Below are positions 6,975 through 10,101 of a stretch of DNA of 10,101 nucleotides, piece after piece. The position numbers and the translations under genes are program-made. The notes beneath the pieces were generated by a model. That model ran no database searches, had not been told where the DNA came from, and saw only the letters and a program-made list of their open reading frames with translations. Source of the stretch: a bacterium (GTDB taxonomy: Bacteria; Ratteibacteria; UBA8468; B48-G9; DTJG01); NCBI GenBank assembly GCA_026418655.1, contig JAOAAW010000169.1, forward strand, positions 1 to 10,101, in the 5' to 3' direction. How positions within the stretch are numbered: position 1 is the first letter of the stretch; every line of letters begins with the position of its first letter.

Positions 6975-9483
6975 ACAATATTTTGAAAGGTTTACAAAAA
7001 GGGTGAAAACTGTTCTTGAGCTGGCGAGACAGAACGCAATTCGTTATGGTCACAGTCAGATAGAGACTGAAGATATTCTTATTGGACTTCTTGACGAAGG
7101 TCAGGGAATGGGTGTTGCAGTTTTACATTTTTTAAAGGTGGATCCGGAACATATCAGATTTGAGCTTGAAAAAAATATGCGTGTTGGTATTCCCCTTTTG
7201 ACTTCAAGTGAAATTCCATTGAGTCCTGGCGCAAAAAGGGTACTTGCCCTTTCATATCGTCAGGCTCAGTATTTTGGTCATACATATGTTGGGACAGAAC
7301 ATCTACTTATTGGTCTTATTGCGGAGGAAGAAGGACTTGCTTCAAGAGTTCTCACACGTTTCGGTTTGACGGTAGAAAACGTCAGAAAAGCGATTGAAAA
7401 TCTGCTCTGGGGAGAACCAGAAAATATTGCAAAAAGCAGGCAGCCACAATCACAGGTTTCTCCAGGCCATCCAAAGTCCAAAACACCTACAATTGATACT
7501 TATGGCAGGGATCTTACCCATCTTGCAGAGGAGAAAAAACTTGATCCAGTAATTGGAAGGGAAAAGGAAATTGAAAGGGTTACTCAGATTCTTTGCAGAA
7601 GAAAGAAGAATAACCCGGTGTTGCTAGGAGAAGCAGGTGTTGGTAAGACTGCTATTGTAGAAGGATTTGCTCAGAGGATAGCATCAGGTAATATTCCTGA
7701 AATACTTAAGAACAAAAGAATTATTATGATCGACCTTGCAAGCCTTGTTGCTGGTACAAAGTACCGTGGTGAGTTTGAGCAAAGAGTCAAATTACTTCTT
7801 GATGAAATAAAGCAGAACAAAAATATCATAATTTTTATAGATGAACTTCATACTCTTGTGGGTGCTGGTGGTGCTGAGGGAGCAATAGACGCTTCAAATA
7901 TATTGAAACCGGCTCTTTCTCGCGGAGAAATACAATGTATTGGTGCTACCACATTTGATGAATATAGAAAGTATATTGAAAAGGATGCAGCGCTTGAAAG
8001 AAGGTTTCAGCCTGTGGTTGTTAATCCGCCAAGTGTTAACGAAACAATCGAAATTTTGCGTGGTTTGAGAAGTAAATACGAAGAACATCATAAGCTCACA
8101 ATAACAGACGAAGCGATTGTTCTGTCTGCAAAGCTTGCGGATAGATACATCACAGGTAGGTATTTACCAGATAAAGCAATAGACCTTATAGATGAAGCAG
8201 CAAGCAAACAAAGACTTTTGTTTTCAAAGAGTGGGCCTGCAGAAATTGAAGAGCTCGAAAAAAGAGCCGCCCAGCTTTCTTCTCTTCAGGATAAAGCCAC
8301 TATTCAACAGGATTTTGAAAAAGCAGCTAAAATCAGAGACAGAATAAGGGAAATACGGAGTCGCATCAATGAATTGAAGTCAACCTGGGAAAAGTCGCAA
8401 CCCGGAGAGAATAGAGTCGTAACCGGAAAAGATGTTGCAGAGATTGTTTCAAAATGGACTGGAATTCCATTGTCCCAGCTGTGCAAGGAAGAAAGAGAAA
8501 AACTTTTGGAAATGGAAGATCATCTTCATAAGGTGGTTGTTGGGCAGGATGAGGCAATTTCTGCAGTCAGCCGTGCAATAAGACGATCAAGAGCAGGTAT
8601 TAAAGATCAAAGACGGCCGATTGGGTCATTTTTATTTCTTGGACCAACTGGTGTTGGAAAAACACTACTTGCAAGGGCACTTGCTGAATTTTTGTTTGGA
8701 GATGAGCAGGCATTGATTCAAATTGATATGTCAGAATATATGGAGAAGTTTGCAATCAGTCGACTTATAGGAGCACCCCCTGGATATGTTGGGTACGAAG
8801 AGGGCGGACAGCTGACAGAAAAGGTCCGACGCAGGCCATATTGTGTTGTTCTTCTTGATGAGATAGAGAAAGCACATCCCGATGTGTTTAATTTATTGTT
8901 GCAGGTGCTTGAAGAAGGACGATTGACTGATAGCTTTGGAAGAAGTGTCAGTTTTCAGAACGGTATACTGATACTGACTTCAAACATTGGAACACAGCAT
9001 TTAAGAAATCGCTCGACAATAGGTTTTCAGGATCAGGTTGATGTACTTCCATATGAAACTGTGAAAGAAAGAATACTTGAAGAAGTTAAGAAAACTTTCA
9101 GACCAGAGTTTCTCAACAGACTTGATGAAATCATAGTTTTTCATCCACTGGAACAGAAACACCTTTTAAAAATTGTTGACCTTGAAGTGGAAAAGGTTGC
9201 CCAGAGATTGAAAGAGCAGAACCTTTCAATTACCCTAACAGATGAAGCAAGGGAATTTTTGAAGAATATTGGTACTGATCCACAATTTGGGGCAAGACCG
9301 TTAAGAAGGGCTATTTCCAGATATCTTGAAGATCCACTTTCAGAAGAAATCCTGAAGGAAAACTTCCCCCATAATGCTCATATTCTGGTGAAGACGTCTG
9401 GAAGTAGATTAATTTTCACTGTCACCGAAGGAGAAGAACATGTTGCAACAGCGTCTGATAACAACCCTGGTTCTCCTGATTAG
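6967..9483 (+). CDS. clpC: ATP-dependent Clp protease ATP-binding subunit ClpC
   Basis: Hsp100 unfoldase that feeds tagged or damaged proteins to ClpP. The 838 residues (Bacillus ClpC has 810) include a double Clp-N repeat (about 1-150), AAA domain 1 with Walker A GEAGVGKTA (221-229), Walker B IIIFIDE (287-293) and arginine fingers R345/R346, and a short M-domain with a UVR-type motif (QQDFEKAAKIRDRI, 447-460). AAA domain 2 has Walker A GPTGVGKTL (559-567), Walker B VVLLDE (627-632), the IGF ClpP-docking loop (685-687) and sensor GARPLRR (775-781). The short M-domain, UVR motif and IGF loop distinguish it from ClpB. E35 and E111 correspond to Bacillus E32 and E106, which bind phospho-arginine, so substrate reading appears kept. 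It directly follows mcsB. The last 15-20 residues are a loose tail, and the final 44 bases overlap bamA. Confidence 0.97.
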   Translation: MFEQYFERFTKRVKTVLELARQNAIRYGHSQIETEDILIGLLDEGQGMGVAVLHFLKVDPEHIRFELEKNMRVGIPLLTSSEIPLSPGAKRVLALSYRQAQYFGHTYVGTEHLLIGLIAEEEGLASRVLTRFGLTVENVRKAIENLLWGEPENIAKSRQPQSQVSPGHPKSKTPTIDTYGRDLTHLAEEKKLDPVIGREKEIERVTQILCRRKKNNPVLLGEAGVGKTAIVEGFAQRIASGNIPEILKNKRIIMIDLASLVAGTKYRGEFEQRVKLLLDEIKQNKNIIIFIDELHTLVGAGGAEGAIDASNILKPALSRGEIQCIGATTFDEYRKYIEKDAALERRFQPVVVNPPSVNETIEILRGLRSKYEEHHKLTITDEAIVLSAKLADRYITGRYLPDKAIDLIDEAASKQRLLFSKSGPAEIEELEKRAAQLSSLQDKATIQQDFEKAAKIRDRIREIRSRINELKSTWEKSQPGENRVVTGKDVAEIVSKWTGIPLSQLCKEEREKLLEMEDHLHKVVVGQDEAISAVSRAIRRSRAGIKDQRRPIGSFLFLGPTGVGKTLLARALAEFLFGDEQALIQIDMSEYMEKFAISRLIGAPPGYVGYEEGGQLTEKVRRRPYCVVLLDEIEKAHPDVFNLLLQVLEEGRLTDSFGRSVSFQNGILILTSNIGTQHLRNRSTIGFQDQVDVLPYETVKERILEEVKKTFRPEFLNRLDEIIVFHPLEQKHLLKIVDLEVEKVAQRLKEQNLSITLTDEAREFLKNIGTDPQFGARPLRRAISRYLEDPLSEEILKENFPHNAHILVKTSGSRLIFTVTEGEEHVATASDNNPGSPD
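9428..9433 (+). promoter_or_regulatory. Ribosome binding site of the bamA-like gene
   Basis: AAGGAG, 6 bases before the ATG at 9440 and within the clpC coding sequence. It supports a start 44 bases inside clpC. Confidence 0.75.
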
Positions 9484-10101
9484 TCTGTCTTTCTCAAATT
9501 TTACATGTGCAAGTACCTCCACTGTGGCCAGTATAATCATAAGGGGAAATAAAACCGTTTCAGCAACCAAAATAGGGTTGATGTTAAGGACAAAGGAAGG
9601 AGGAGTATTTGATGAGCAACTATGGAAGAGGGATATTCAGGGGTTGGTTTCAACCGGTTTGTTTTCTTCCGTAAAATATGAGATAAAAGAAACAGAAAAG
9701 GGGATTGAACTTACGCTTATTGTCGAAGAATATCCACAAATAGAAAGCATAAAATTTACAGGTGTGAGGTCTTTTAAGAAAAAGGAACTTGAAAAAATTG
9801 TTGGTATCAAAAAGGGTGATTATTGCAGTGATGTTCTCATTAACAATGCAATTGCAAAACTTAGACAGACCTATGAAGAAAAGGGGATTTATTTTACAGA
9901 TATAACTGCTTCTACCACAGTGTCTACCGAAAACAGGGTGGTTTTAACATTCAATATAGAAGAAGGAGAGAAAAGACTTTATGTTGAAAAGATATTGTTT
10001 TCTGGAAACAAAGCATATGGTTCTGATGTGCTTCGCAGGAAGATGAAAATTAAACAGAGAAGAATACCATTTATAAGAGGAAATTTCAGACCTGATATTC
10101 T
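9440..10101 (+). CDS. bamA: BamA-like outer-membrane assembly protein (Omp85 family), N-terminal part only
   Basis: Central subunit of the BAM complex, which folds beta-barrel proteins into the outer membrane. Only 220 codons are in the window. Residues 1-24 look like a Sec signal peptide: positive start MLQQR, hydrophobic LITTLVLLISLSF, and probable cleavage after TCA. The rest is periplasmic POTRA repeats. POTRA 1 spans about 29-98 (SIIIRGNKTVS, then STGLFSSVKYEI), POTRA 2 about 100-176 (IESIKFTGVRSF, then TYEEKGIYF), and POTRA 3 starts near 181 (VEKILFSGNKAYGSDVLRRKM) and runs off the edge. The stretch MKIKQRRIPFIRGNFRPD resembles the end of a POTRA helix as in BamA. The barrel, which would separate BamA from TamA or another Omp85 member, is not visible. 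The start has a good ribosome binding site and overlaps clpC in another frame, so the gene is likely part of the same operon. Confidence 0.88.
   Translation, partial: MLQQRLITTLVLLISLSFSNFTCASTSTVASIIIRGNKTVSATKIGLMLRTKEGGVFDEQLWKRDIQGLVSTGLFSSVKYEIKETEKGIELTLIVEEYPQIESIKFTGVRSFKKKELEKIVGIKKGDYCSDVLINNAIAKLRQTYEEKGIYFTDITASTTVSTENRVVLTFNIEEGEKRLYVEKILFSGNKAYGSDVLRRKMKIKQRRIPFIRGNFRPDI

Noticed and set aside
6967..9483. ClpB or ClpA instead of ClpC
   Set aside because: The middle domain is far too short for ClpB, an IGF ClpP-docking loop and UVR-type motif are present, and the gene follows mcsA-mcsB.
9440..9520. Lipoprotein signal with the Cys at residue 23 of the bamA-like protein
   Set aside because: The residues before the Cys (SNFT) do not make a lipobox; a signal peptidase I site after TCA fits better.
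1..10101. tRNA, rRNA, CRISPR, insertion sequences, intrinsic terminators
   Set aside because: No cloverleaf, repeat-spacer array, terminal inverted repeats, transposase or GC-rich hairpin followed by a T-run was recognised by reading; nearly every base is coding.

Overview
The window is a gene-dense, AT-rich stretch of bacterial chromosome, with no RNA gene, mobile element, CRISPR array or long non-coding region that I can see. It holds two divergent gene clusters that start about 80 bases apart near position 2700. The organism looks like a diderm bacterium: it has a LolC/LolD-type lipoprotein exporter and a BamA-type outer-membrane assembly protein. It also carries the McsA-McsB-ClpC protein-arginine-phosphorylation and proteolysis set best known from Firmicutes. 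That mixture, with the low GC and tight overlapping genes, suggests a deep-branching or candidate phylum (for example an Omnitrophota-like lineage). The assignment is a guess, because nothing here is a phylogenetic marker read by alignment.

The left cluster (minus strand, 2658 down to 1) has three overlapping genes: a TIM-barrel sugar phosphate isomerase/epimerase-like protein, a stand-alone gamma subunit of a 2-oxoacid:ferredoxin oxidoreductase, and the RNA ligase RtcB, which runs off the left edge. A good promoter (TTAGCA, 18 bases, TATAAT) and a strong ribosome binding site lead this cluster. The catalytic alpha and beta subunits of the oxidoreductase are not in the window.

The right cluster (plus strand, 2737 to beyond 10101) has seven genes that overlap or lie within 6 bases of each other: lolC/E-like permease, lolD ATPase, a branched-chain amino acid aminotransferase (ilvE), mcsA, mcsB, clpC and a bamA-like gene cut by the right edge. 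The arrangement suggests one transcript joining envelope biogenesis (lipoprotein release at one end, outer-membrane protein assembly at the other) to a phospho-arginine-directed Clp protease in the middle.

Points that stand out: no ctsR repressor gene precedes mcsA. McsB keeps its catalytic and ATP-binding residues but lacks the RDxxRA allosteric phospho-arginine motif and has Leu in place of the usual Pro after its catalytic Cys. ClpC keeps both N-domain glutamates that read phospho-arginine in the Bacillus protein. I did not find a wholly new system; the most promising lead is this rewired McsAB-ClpC module inside a lol/bam operon.
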